A DNA stretch of 64,000 nt, taken from positions 496,001 through 560,000 of the forward strand of contig CAWBGG010000005.1 in the NCBI GenBank assembly GCA_963788205.1, given 5' to 3'. The number at the start of each line of letters is the position of its first letter. The first letter of the stretch is position 1. The notes beneath the pieces were generated by a model that saw nothing but the letters and a program-made list of their open reading frames with translations, was not told the origin of the DNA and did not search any database. Shown one piece after another: positions 34,885-43,156 of this stretch. Position numbers and translations under genes: made by a program. The DNA is from CAVVMA01 sp963788205. GTDB taxonomy: Bacteria; Desulfobacterota; Binatia; Binatales; Binataceae.

Positions 34885-35979
34885 CTAGTGTACTGAGTTA
34901 GAAATACGTTGACAAAATCTGGCAACCGAATCGAGGATTTGGTCGGCCGTTTTGGTCCAGATGAAGGGTTTAGGATTGCGGTTGTGGCTGTCAAGGAAGC
35001 GGCGGATGGCGGCTTGCAGTTCGCCGGTACTGCGGTGGACGCCGCGGCGCAGTTGTTTTTCGGTGAGCAGCGCAAACCAGCGCTCGACCAGGTTGAGCCA
35101 AGAGCCGCTGGTGGGAGTGAAGTGCAGATGAAAGCGCGCATGGCGCAGCAGCCAGCGCTTGGTCGCCGGGGTCTTGTGGGTGCCGTAATTGTCGAGGATC
35201 AGGTGCAGGTCCAGTTCGGGCGGCACTGCCGCATCGATGGTTTCCAGAAAGCTGCGAAACTCGGCTGTGCGGTGACGCCGATGAAACTCGCCAATCACGG
35301 TCCCGGTCTTGGCGTCGAGCGCGGCGAACAGGTTGGTGGTGCCATGGCGCTTGTAATCTGCCGTGCGGCGCTCGGCTTGGCCGGGGCGCATCGGCAACAG
35401 CGGCTGACTGCGATCGAGCGCCTGAATCTGTGCCTTCTCATCGACGCACAACACCAGCGCTCTGTCCGGCGGATTGAGATACAGACCCACGATATCGCGT
35501 ACTTTGTCGATGAACTGCGGGTCTTTGGAGAGCTTGAAACCCTCGGCCCGGTGCGGCTGCAAGGCAAACGCCCGCCAGATGCGGCTGATCATGCTCTGAC
35601 TCAGTCCGCTGCGCTTGGCCATCGCACGCGTGCTCCAGTGAGTGGCATCGGCGGGAGTGCTTTCCAGGGTCAGCTGCACCACCCGCTCAACTTGCGCGTC
35701 ACTGACTTGCCGGGGCGCTCCCGGGCGCGGCTCGTCCAGCAATCCGTCCAGCCGCCGCTCCAGGAAGCGCTGGCGCCACTTGCCCACAGTCTGATGGGTA
35801 ACCCCGAGCTTGCGCGCCACCGCCAGATTAGGGCTGCCAACGGCGCACTCCAACACCATCCGCGAACGCTGGGCCAGCGCCTGCGCGCTCTTGGGCCGCC
35901 GCGCCCACCGCTCCAAGGTCTCACGCTCTTCAGCCGCCAGGCTCAAAGGTGCTATCGGTCTCCCGGTCCGCATCGGCAT
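34885..35979 (-). CDS. IS630 family transposase
   Basis: 364 aa. Helix-turn-helix (ARKLGVTHQTVGKWRQRFLERRLDGL) followed by a DDE core: VLCVDEKAQIQAL, LHLILDNYGTHKT and SWLNLVERWF (Glu). Complete length, probably active. The final TAG uses the terminal TA of the element plus one base of flanking DNA, so the stop depends on the insertion site. Confidence 0.93.
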   Translation of the reverse strand: MPMRTGRPIAPLSLAAEERETLERWARRPKSAQALAQRSRMVLECAVGSPNLAVARKLGVTHQTVGKWRQRFLERRLDGLLDEPRPGAPRQVSDAQVERVVQLTLESTPADATHWSTRAMAKRSGLSQSMISRIWRAFALQPHRAEGFKLSKDPQFIDKVRDIVGLYLNPPDRALVLCVDEKAQIQALDRSQPLLPMRPGQAERRTADYKRHGTTNLFAALDAKTGTVIGEFHRRHRTAEFRSFLETIDAAVPPELDLHLILDNYGTHKTPATKRWLLRHARFHLHFTPTSGSWLNLVERWFALLTEKQLRRGVHRSTGELQAAIRRFLDSHNRNPKPFIWTKTADQILDSVARFCQRISNSVH

Positions 35980-36047
35980 CCCTCCTCCTATACGAGAGAC
36001 GCCGACGGGCTACAATTTATTCAACGAACTTATAACTCAGGACACTA
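34886..36047 (-). mobile_element. IS630-family insertion sequence, copy A
   Basis: Ends TAGTGTACTGAGTTAGAA on the left and the inverted form of TAGTGTCCTGAGTTATAA on the right, with TA at both edges (34886-34887, 36046-36047), as expected for IS630/Tc1-type TA duplication. One intact transposase fills it. Inserted between the ThDP and DUF2461 genes. Confidence 0.9.
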
Positions 36048-36135
36048 GCCCGACGCCGTACAATTTCTTCACGACAGTACCCGCCGCCAAGTGGCGCTCG
36101 CGCGAACCGCACCGAAAATGCTAAGGACCTCAGCG

Positions 36136-36828
36136 ATGGGCACTGCCTACTTCACGCCGGCGTTTTTCCGTTTCCTCCGCGAGCTGGCCGCGAACAACAA
36201 CCGTGACTGGTTCCAGGCCAACAAGGGCCGATATGAAAGCGCGGTGCGCGATCCGATGCTGCGCTTCATCTCGGATTTCGCGCCGCGATTGCGCAAGCTC
36301 AACCGCAACTTTCTGGCCGACCCCCGCCCCATCGGCGGCTCGATGTTCCGCATCTATCGCGACACGCGGTTCTCGCACGACAAGAGCCCTTATAAAACCA
36401 GTTGCAGCGCGTATTTCCATCACGCCGCGGGAAAACAGCGCGATATCGAGACCCCCGGCTTCTATCTCCACCTCTCGCCCGGCGAGGTCTTCCTGGGCAG
36501 CGGGCTATGGCATCCACAGAGCCCGGCGCTGGCGAAGATTCGCGACGCGATCGTCGCCCGTCCCGAGAAGTGGAAGCGCGCGCTGGCCTGCCGCGAATTT
36601 CGCGCCACCTGCCGGCTCTCCGGCGACAAGCTGCAGCGCCCGCCCAAGGGCTACGATCCAAATCACCCGCTGATCGAGGACCTCAAGCGCAAGGACTTCG
36701 TAACCGTAACCGACCTGAGCGAGAAAGACGCCTGCGCGCCGCGCTTCATCGATCGATTCGTCGAGACGTACGAAGCGGCAGCGCCCTTCATGCGATTCCT
36801 CACCGAGTCGCTCGGTCTGCCTTGGTAG
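36136..36828 (+). CDS. DUF2461 family protein
   Basis: 230 aa from ATG 36136 with AAGGA upstream. Matches DUF2461/TIGR02453: YFTPAFFRFLRELAANNNRDWFQANKGRYE, a FRIYRDTRFSHDKSPYKT core and GFYLHLSPGEVFLGSGLW. Function of the family is unknown. An upstream in-frame start at 36091 lies within 45 bases of the IS630 end. Confidence 0.85.
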   Translation: MGTAYFTPAFFRFLRELAANNNRDWFQANKGRYESAVRDPMLRFISDFAPRLRKLNRNFLADPRPIGGSMFRIYRDTRFSHDKSPYKTSCSAYFHHAAGKQRDIETPGFYLHLSPGEVFLGSGLWHPQSPALAKIRDAIVARPEKWKRALACREFRATCRLSGDKLQRPPKGYDPNHPLIEDLKRKDFVTVTDLSEKDACAPRFIDRFVETYEAAAPFMRFLTESLGLPW

Positions 36829-36946
36829 CCGCAGCGAGCCGCCGGCGCGCGATCTTAACGTACGCGGGATCTTTCTCGACCCCAACCCATCGGCGCCCCA
36901 GCCGCTAGGATTTGGTTGCTCCCGAAAGCTGGACGGCCTGCAGAGC

Positions 36947-37279
36947 CTACCTGCGTCGCCTCCCGCCGCCTGGCCTGCTTCGCTTCGGCCAACGCCCGTT
37001 GGGGCGGACGGGCGGCGCCTTTTCCGAATCGTTCCGGGAGATCGCGTTCGATGTTACGGGCAGCCCTTGACGGGCCCGAGCGGCCTTAAGAACCGGGAAG
37101 ACACGGCCTCCAATCACTCGCGGCCTTCCGTCCTTGCTCCCTGCTAAGACCCACCACCAGTTCCGCCGTGTTTGCTTTCCCGTGGCTCCCCACACGGCCA
37201 TTGTCTCATCGATCAGATCGGCGACATCGGCGTAGCCGTTCTCGCGAAGCCAAACTCGTGCGTCGTCGTGCGCAGACAC
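36947..37279 (-). CDS. Small unknown protein of the RM operon
   Basis: 110 aa from GTG 37279, 17 bases after the preceding gene's stop; an alternative start at 37345 would overlap it. Reads SAHDDARVWLRENGYADVAD, then TRRNWWWVLAGSKDGRPRVI, then VFPVLKAARARQG, ending in a basic RWPKRSRPGGGRRRR tail. Not assigned to a family. It is the last of four co-oriented genes starting with the adenine methylase. Confidence 0.5.
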   Translation of the reverse strand: MSAHDDARVWLRENGYADVADLIDETMAVWGATGKQTRRNWWWVLAGSKDGRPRVIGGRVFPVLKAARARQGLPVTSNAISRNDSEKAPPVRPNGRWPKRSRPGGGRRRR

Positions 37280-37295
37280 GGTTTTCAGAAAGAAC

Positions 37296-38174
37296 CTACT
37301 GGCGTTCCACAACCTTCCAGATGTGGAGGCGGTCACGCATTCCACTCTCTATGAGCCAAATTTCGGCCTCGCCGTTGACAACTTGGATAATGCTCTGCAC
37401 GAAGAGTGCGTTAAAGAACCACCTGATCTGCTTGGCTTCGTTCGGACCGCTGCCGTCGTCTGGAGGCGATAGGTCTTCGAAGTCTTGCAGCGAACGCAGC
37501 TCCCGCTGAGCCGGCATGCCACAAGGGAAAATGAATCGCACTATGGCCGTGGTTTCGTCGATTAGATATCTGTCGCCGTTCGCTTCCGCCTCGGCGGCGC
37601 CCCTCATCGTGAGTAGCCGTTGCGCTCGGAACCGGCCAGCCACTGTCGAAATTGAATAACCGAGGAAGCGCGCAGCCAGCCATTTGCAGAGCCGAGCGAA
37701 ATAACTCTCCTCCGATTCGCTGCGTTTTTTCCTAAAGTGCGATACGAGTTTCGACCGATCTAGAGCCTGCAATCGGGCAAGAATGGTGTCCTTATAGAAC
37801 AGGGAGTCCAGGGTCGTCCGCAGGTGGGCTTCGTTCGTCAGCGGCATAAAAAACTCGAAGACCAGAACGCATCTATGCGCTAGCCGCGTGTAATCGGAAG
37901 ACACACGGCGAACCTGTGTCACGTGCTGTCGGAAGGCTTCCCAACGCACGAATGGACGAAACGCTTCGCTCACGTGGAATTTCCCTTGACTTGCAGGAAC
38001 GGCGAACTGCTTGAACTGTTTGGACCCATAGGTCTGCCAAGTGCTCTTTCGTCACGGGGTGATGGCCCTGAATTCGGTCTCCGTGAAGGGCTTCCCAGAC
38101 CTAAAGCGTGTGACGAGAAATCTGAAGACCCGACGCTGATTCCTGGTCCTGTTCGGGTCGCGTCTGCTAGCCAT
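37296..38174 (-). pseudogene. Unknown gene with one in-frame TGA, RM operon
   Basis: From ATG 38174 (7 bases after the nuclease stop) the frame reads MASRRDPNRTRNQRRVFRFL and on to FRAITP, hits TGA at 38054-38052 (codon 41), and stays open in the same frame to 37296, giving a 292-codon product. The 26 codons after the TGA still look coding (STWQTYGSKQFKQFAVPASQG). The product is alpha/beta with HVTQVRRVSSDYTRLAHR in the middle. A TGG-to-TGA change is the simplest explanation. Translation might also restart at GTG 37973 (225 aa). Function unknown. Confidence 0.65.
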
Positions 38175-38180
38175 TTCCTC

Positions 38181-38597
38181 TCAGAGGCTCCCGCCGTTAG
38201 CCTTGGCGACGAACGATTCGAGTGTAAGAATGTCTACTCTGCCGGTGAGCTTCATATACTCATCCAAGCCCCCGCCAGTGTAGAAGGCGCGCAGTTTCCA
38301 TCCTCCGCCACCGAGCACTAGGTACGCTTTCTCGTACCACCCCCCCTTCAACGCGTTTTCCAAGCACATTACTTCGAAGGGAACCTTCTGCTCCGCCGTA
38401 CCCGCCACTTGCTGCCACCTCGGGGTTACGATGAAGCGTCTACCTCTGCTTTCGGCCACCACCTCCGCGACGTGCTTACCGCCGCCTAAGCGTTCACCGA
38501 TCGGGACTCGGCGCCGGGAGAAATATCCCCCTCTTTCGAGGGCGGCGAAGATCATCTGCTCCATCGCCGCGCCCGTGCCAGTGTCACGCACCGTCAT
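38181..38597 (-). CDS. Putative PD-(D/E)XK restriction endonuclease
   Basis: 138 aa, 2 bases downstream of the adenine methylase stop. The GKHVAEVVAESRGRRFIVTP segment followed by GTAEQKVPFEVMCLENAL looks like the beta-sheet and [E/Q]xK step of a PD-(D/E)XK nuclease, with a Glu in the first helix (MEQMIFAALERGGYF). The gene position makes it the likely cognate nuclease of a type II restriction-modification pair. It is unusually short, and the fold call is by eye only. Confidence 0.6.
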   Translation of the reverse strand: MTVRDTGTGAAMEQMIFAALERGGYFSRRRVPIGERLGGGKHVAEVVAESRGRRFIVTPRWQQVAGTAEQKVPFEVMCLENALKGGWYEKAYLVLGGGGWKLRAFYTGGGLDEYMKLTGRVDILTLESFVAKANGGSL

Positions 38598-38599
38598 TC

Positions 38600-39409
38600 T
38601 TATAAATTCCTGGTAGCTAGAATCTCATGCACCGGGGTCCGGTCGCCCGTGCAGCTAATGAGCCTGGGGCCGAGCAACCGCCAGACCTTGAATCCGAGCT
38701 CTTCGTACAGTTGCACGATCCGCTCGGTGGCTTGGTTAGATAGCACGACCGGCCCGGGATGCCGAGCCAGCCACCCCCCCAATCTGACTTGATCGCCCCA
38801 GGCGAAGTCCTGTTTTGCGTAGTGCGTAAACTCGACGTCGTAAGGCGGGTCCGCGTAGACGAAGTCGCTGGGGCTCAGCTTCACCTCCTCGAAATCCGCA
38901 GACATGAACGACCACGCCGAAAAGGCATCGCGGTATTGTGTGAAATCCCTTCTGTAAACTATGCGCGCGTATCGGCCAAAAGGCACGTTGAACTGCCCCT
39001 TGCTGTTGAACCTGCACAGCCCGTTGTAGCAAGTGCGGTTTAAGTAATAGAAGAGACTTGCCGCCTCCCTGCTGTTCGCTCGACCCTCTGCTATTAGGCT
39101 ATTGAATCGCTGTCTGGAGTCGTAATAAAAGGCCCGGTCGTTTTCCAATGGCAGAGTGATTCGCAGGCCTTTCTTCAGCCACAGATAGAAATTGATCGTG
39201 TGAGGATTGATGTCGTTGATCAGAACTCTGCGGGGCATCAACCCTAACGTGATCGCCAATCCCCCGCAAAGAGGCTCGACAAACCGCCGAGACCTGTGAG
39301 GGCCCCACAGACGCGCCAAGGTCGGAACAAGCCAGCGCTTCCCGCCGGCCCACTTCAAGGGCGGTTTTAGTGCGACCGGTCCGGGCGCTAACTCCGCAAC
39401 CGCTGCCAC
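38600..39409 (-). CDS. D12-class N6-adenine DNA methyltransferase
   Basis: 269 aa from GTG 39409. Class alpha motifs in order: KPPLKWAGGKRWLVP (SAM-binding FxGxG region), FVEPLCGGLAITLGL, INDINPHTINFYLW, CYNGLCRFNSKGQFNVPFGRY (Dam signature) and catalytic DPPY in FVYADPPYDVEFTHYAK. It methylates adenine in a short palindrome, as Dam or DpnII methylases do. It is followed by a compact nuclease and two small genes, an RM island with lower G+C than the flanks. Confidence 0.92.
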   Translation of the reverse strand: MAAVAELAPGPVALKPPLKWAGGKRWLVPTLARLWGPHRSRRFVEPLCGGLAITLGLMPRRVLINDINPHTINFYLWLKKGLRITLPLENDRAFYYDSRQRFNSLIAEGRANSREAASLFYYLNRTCYNGLCRFNSKGQFNVPFGRYARIVYRRDFTQYRDAFSAWSFMSADFEEVKLSPSDFVYADPPYDVEFTHYAKQDFAWGDQVRLGGWLARHPGPVVLSNQATERIVQLYEELGFKVWRLLGPRLISCTGDRTPVHEILATRNL

Positions 39410-39517
39410 GGATGCCGCTACACGCGCGGCGGCTGTCGGAAGGAGACTCGCCGCGTCGAAGTATAGTTATTCGCTTGTATTGTTCGGCACCTGGCCTCTC
39501 TGAGTTCGCGCCCTACA

Positions 39518-40117
39518 TTAGCGCGAGAGTTCGTGCTCGACCAGCACCAGCCGGTCGTTGCCGAAGAACATCGAGCCGTCGACGAAGATGGTCGGCGAGC
39601 CGAAGCCGCCGCGCTCGATCAGCTCGTCGGTGTTGGCGCGCAGCCGATCCTTGTGCTCCGGCCGCGCGATCTTGTCGAAAAACTCGGCCGGGTCCAGGCC
39701 GGCCTCGGTCACGATTTCGCGCAGCACCTCGTCGCGGCTGATGTCGCGATCGTCGCCCCAGTAGGCCCCGAACACGCCCCGCGAATAGCGCGGCAGTGCG
39801 TCGTGCTCCAATGCCACGAATGCGCCGCGCATCGCCTTGACCGAGTTCACCGGGAAAACCGTCGGCTGGATGATCTTGAGTCCGTACAGGCGCGCCCAAT
39901 CCTGCAGGTCTTTGCCGTAGTAGCGCGCCTTGGCTTTCACCGGATGCTGGCGCGTTTCGTATACCGAGGGATTGATGGTGTTGAAGATGCCACCGACCAG
40001 AATCGGCTTCCATATCAGGATGGCGTCATGGCGGTGCGCAAGCTCTTCGATTCGGCTGAAGGCCAGATACGTCCACGGACTGGAACAGTCGAAGAAAAAC
40101 TCGAGTTTTTTGCTCAT
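39518..40117 (-). CDS. DsbA-like 2-hydroxychromene-2-carboxylate isomerase family protein
   Basis: 199 aa. MSKKLEFFFDCSSPWTYLAF is the start of kappa-class GST/HCCA isomerase proteins, with the catalytic Ser region (SSPW) of that family. KPILVGGIFNTINPS, and the late GGFGSPTIFVDGSMFFGNDRL (cis-Pro loop), support it. NahD-type enzymes isomerise 2-hydroxychromene-2-carboxylate with glutathione in aromatic catabolism. No other aromatic-pathway gene is adjacent. Confidence 0.88.
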   Translation of the reverse strand: MSKKLEFFFDCSSPWTYLAFSRIEELAHRHDAILIWKPILVGGIFNTINPSVYETRQHPVKAKARYYGKDLQDWARLYGLKIIQPTVFPVNSVKAMRGAFVALEHDALPRYSRGVFGAYWGDDRDISRDEVLREIVTEAGLDPAEFFDKIARPEHKDRLRANTDELIERGGFGSPTIFVDGSMFFGNDRLVLVEHELSR

Positions 40118-40160
40118 CGCGATTGACCCCTCCCAGCCATAGCACGCGCCGCCGCGATAA

Positions 40161-41259
40161 TCATTCCACTATCGCGTAGCTCGTGTTCTTGCTGCCTCCC
40201 TCGCTGCGGATGAGGATACCGAGGTCGGCGAGCTCCTTGATGTCGCGCTGTGCAGTCGCCATCGAGCACTTGGTGATCGCCGCCCATTTCCGCGCGGTGA
40301 GCTTGCCGTCGGCGCCATCGAGGAATCGGTTGAGGACCTTTCTCTGCCGGTCATTGAGAGCGACGAGCGCGTAGCGCTGCCAGAAATCAGCCTTGCGCAA
40401 CACGCCGGCGCAGGCCTCCTCGGCCGCGTCGAGCGCTCCGGAGAAGCACTCGATGAACCAGAGCAGCCGCGCGGTGATATCAAGGTCGCCTTTCTGCGTG
40501 CTTTCAAGCGATCCGTAGTAGCTGGAGCGGTCGCGGCGGATCTGGCCCGAGAGGCTGTAGAATCGCTGGGGCGAGCATTCCGAACGAGCCAGGCTCATGT
40601 CGGCAAGCGCGCGGGCGATGCGGCCGTTGCCGTCATCGAACGGATGGATGGTCACGAACCAGAGGTGAGCCACCGCGGCGTGAAGGATAGCATCTATCGT
40701 CTGCGGCTGGTTGAACCATGCCAAGAAGGCTTGCATCTCGGCCTCGACCCTTGCGGCAGGGGGAGCCTGAAAGTGGATTCGCTCATGGCCTTCCGGGCCC
40801 GAAACTACCTTCATCGGGCTATCAGCGTCATCTCGCCATGCGCCGACTATGATCCGCTTGAGACCCGAGAACCCGGTCGGGAAGAGGGCCGCGTGCCATC
40901 CGAAAAGCCGCTCGCGGGTCAGTGGCGCGGCGAAGTTCCGGGTTGCGTCGAGCGTCATTTCGACTATGCCTTCGACCCGGCGATCCTCGGGGCCTACGGC
41001 GGCATCAGGCACCCCAAGCCGGCGCGCGACCGAGGATCGGACGCTCTCGCGGTTGAGGATTTCGCCTTCGATCTCTGCGTTCTTCAGGGCCTCTTCGGTG
41101 ACAGCCTGCAATTCGGCTTTGAGCCGAAGATCGAAACCCAGCCGCTCCATGCCGGCCGAGAAGTTGTCCCTGCTTGAGTTGGGCCGCGGCAAGCGGTCGG
41201 AGAAGCCGGTCGCTGTTCCAGCGAAAGCGCGGCCAATCGGGCAATTCCCAGATGTACAT
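40161..41259 (-). pseudogene. fic: Fic family protein gene with a frameshift
   Basis: From ATG 41259 the reading begins MYIWELPDWPRFRWNSDRLL and LAAAQLKQGQLLG, then changes frame. From MERLGFDLRLKAEL (~41150) the rest is open to 40161: DUF4172-type linker, then the Fic core with catalytic HPFDDGNGRIARAL and a C-terminal winged-helix (KWAAITKCSMATAQRDIKEL). One extra base near 41153 splits it; deleting it restores LLGRMERLGFDL. If real, the N-terminal DUF4172 segment is lost, though ATG at the second part could still start an intact Fic domain. Fic proteins AMPylate targets. Confidence 0.8.
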
Positions 41260-41376
41260 GTTCGCCTCAATTTATGAGGGGAATATAGCCGGATCCGCCT
41301 CAACCTGCAAGAATTCACATCATAAGATGATGTGAATCTTCCCTCATTCCCCTCAACAGAATGAGAGCGCGACCCG

Positions 41377-42270
41377 TCAGCGGTCAGCGGGAGCGATGGG
41401 CGTCGTAGTTCGAGTCGCGGTCGGCTTGGCGATGGGAGCGGTCGCCTCGACCTGGACGAGATCGGCGCGCAGCTTGCCCACGAAGGCCGTGGTCTCGATC
41501 CGCAGCGGCAGATGGCGCTGGTCGGCGGAAACCCAGAGCGTGGTCTGGCGCACGGTCTTGCCCGCGTCCTTTTCGCTGATGTACGCGATCGCGGGGATGA
41601 TGCGTAGTGCGTCGAAATCACCCAGCGGCGTCGTGATCCGCTCGCGCGCGGTGACCGCGAAATCGATCACGTAGCGGCTGCGCGCGCTGAAGACGTTAAA
41701 GCGCAGCTTTTGCCCGAGGCTGAGCGGCTGCGAGAGCGCCATGATCGCCCCCGAGACCGGGCCGAACGGATAGTCGGCGCTGTACCGGCTGGTAGCACTG
41801 CCCCTCTTACTGCGCTTGACGGCCGTGACCAGCCTCGCCCTGCGGTCGAAGCTGAGCCGGTACTCGCTGTCGCGCCGGTTCTCGGTCTGCCTGATATACA
41901 TCTCGCGCGGGGCGAGCGAAGCCCGGCTGAACTCCTCGCGCACGTAGTCGCGCAGCTTGTAGAGCAGGTCGACGCCGGGGCTGGTGCGAACCCATACTTC
42001 GCCCTTCCACATCCGCGGGTCCTTCTCGTCCCCGTTCACCACGATTCGCGCCTCAGCCGCCGGAATTCCGATCCACGAAGCGCGAAAGACCAGTTGCTCG
42101 CCCCGATGGAGCGGCATCGGACCCGGCGCGTAGGAGGGGATCGTCAGTCCGTCGGGCAGCGGCGAGGGCGCCGCATGCGTCCGATCATCAGCCGCCGCAA
42201 GAGTCGTCAGCGCAAGTAAAGCCGCCACGATCAACAGCCGCATCGCCGCGCGCATCACCGGCGTCGCCAT
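41377..42270 (-). CDS. DUF3108 family exported protein
   Basis: 297 aa from ATG 42270 (other in-frame starts at 42324, 42255 and 42243). Hydrophobic signal (LLIVAALLALTTLAAADD). The mature part is beta-rich with LHRGEQLVFRASWIGIPAAEARI near residue 65 and LREDYV-like YVREEFSRASLAPREMYIRQTENRR. DUF3108 proteins are periplasmic beta-rich proteins of unknown role. Divergent from the HEAT-repeat gene. Confidence 0.75.
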   Translation of the reverse strand: MATPVMRAAMRLLIVAALLALTTLAAADDRTHAAPSPLPDGLTIPSYAPGPMPLHRGEQLVFRASWIGIPAAEARIVVNGDEKDPRMWKGEVWVRTSPGVDLLYKLRDYVREEFSRASLAPREMYIRQTENRRDSEYRLSFDRRARLVTAVKRSKRGSATSRYSADYPFGPVSGAIMALSQPLSLGQKLRFNVFSARSRYVIDFAVTARERITTPLGDFDALRIIPAIAYISEKDAGKTVRQTTLWVSADQRHLPLRIETTAFVGKLRADLVQVEATAPIAKPTATRTTTPIAPADR

Positions 42271-42379
42271 CCGCAGCGCCGCCACCCGCGCCGGGGTAAA
42301 AAGGTCACTTGCAATTGAGGCCATTATCGCCAATGATCTTAGCGAAGATTTTCCCAAATCTTGCGGTACTGCCAGGCAA

Positions 42380-43156
42380 GTGAAAACTCTCAAGATTGGC
42401 CTCTTTTCCTCGCTGATCGCCGTTCTAATGGCGGCGCCCGCGTTCGCGCAGGTCGGCAGCGCGCTCAGCAACAATCCGATGATCCACCAGGGGCCGATGG
42501 GACAGCAGGCCGGAATCGGCGACATACAGCAACGCGCCCAGAGCGAGACTCCGGTCGCGATCGTCAAGGACGCTAGCAAGGCGATGGACGACGCCGACCC
42601 CTTGGTTCGCGTCAAGGGACTCAAGTCGTTGGCCAATATCCAGAATCCCGACGTCAACGGAATCCTGCTCCGGGGCTTGGTTGACCCGGACATCCGCGTC
42701 AAGATCAAGGCGATCGACATCCTGGGTAATCGCGAGGTGAGCGACGCTGTGCAGCAGATGTCGCAGATGCTTTTCCTGCGCTCCACCGAAGATGCCGTGA
42801 AGCTCCATCTGGTCTCCGCGCTGGGAAAAATCGCCGACGCGCGCGGCACGCTGCCCGTGATGCAATATCTCGAAGAACAGGGCGACGAGCGCAGCCGCGG
42901 CACCGCGGTCTTCGCGCTCGGCGAGATTGGCGACGCGCAGGCCACCGACACTCTCACCAACGTCGCGACTGAGGACCACAGCGAAAAGGTGCGCCGGTTG
43001 GCTCAAGAGGCGCTGGAGAAGATTGACGGCGAGCTTCCGGCCCAGCATTCCTCGCGGCTGGCGGCATCGCAGGACGACGCGCCGGTGCCCACCGATCAGC
43101 GGCTTTTCAAGCTGCGCCAGATTGATGAGGAAATCCAGAAGCAAAAAGGCTACTGA
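42380..43156 (+). CDS. Exported HEAT-repeat protein
   Basis: 258 aa from GTG 42380, after a weak AGGCAA ribosome-binding site. MKTLKIGLFSSLIAVLMAAPAFA is a signal peptide. Residues ~70-225 contain about five HEAT/PBS-lyase-type repeats (DPLVRVKGLKSLANI; DIRVKIKAIDILGN; RSRGTAVFALGEIGD; EKVRRLAQEALEKI). It likely binds protein partners in the periplasm. Its stop overlaps the convergent D-aminoacylase stop by 7 bases. Confidence 0.8.
   Translation: MKTLKIGLFSSLIAVLMAAPAFAQVGSALSNNPMIHQGPMGQQAGIGDIQQRAQSETPVAIVKDASKAMDDADPLVRVKGLKSLANIQNPDVNGILLRGLVDPDIRVKIKAIDILGNREVSDAVQQMSQMLFLRSTEDAVKLHLVSALGKIADARGTLPVMQYLEEQGDERSRGTAVFALGEIGDAQATDTLTNVATEDHSEKVRRLAQEALEKIDGELPAQHSSRLAASQDDAPVPTDQRLFKLRQIDEEIQKQKGY

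Noticed and set aside
34909..36048. 379-aa plus-strand frame opposite the IS630 copy A transposase
   Set aside because: Antisense shadow; similar frames occur opposite copy B (47268-48344).
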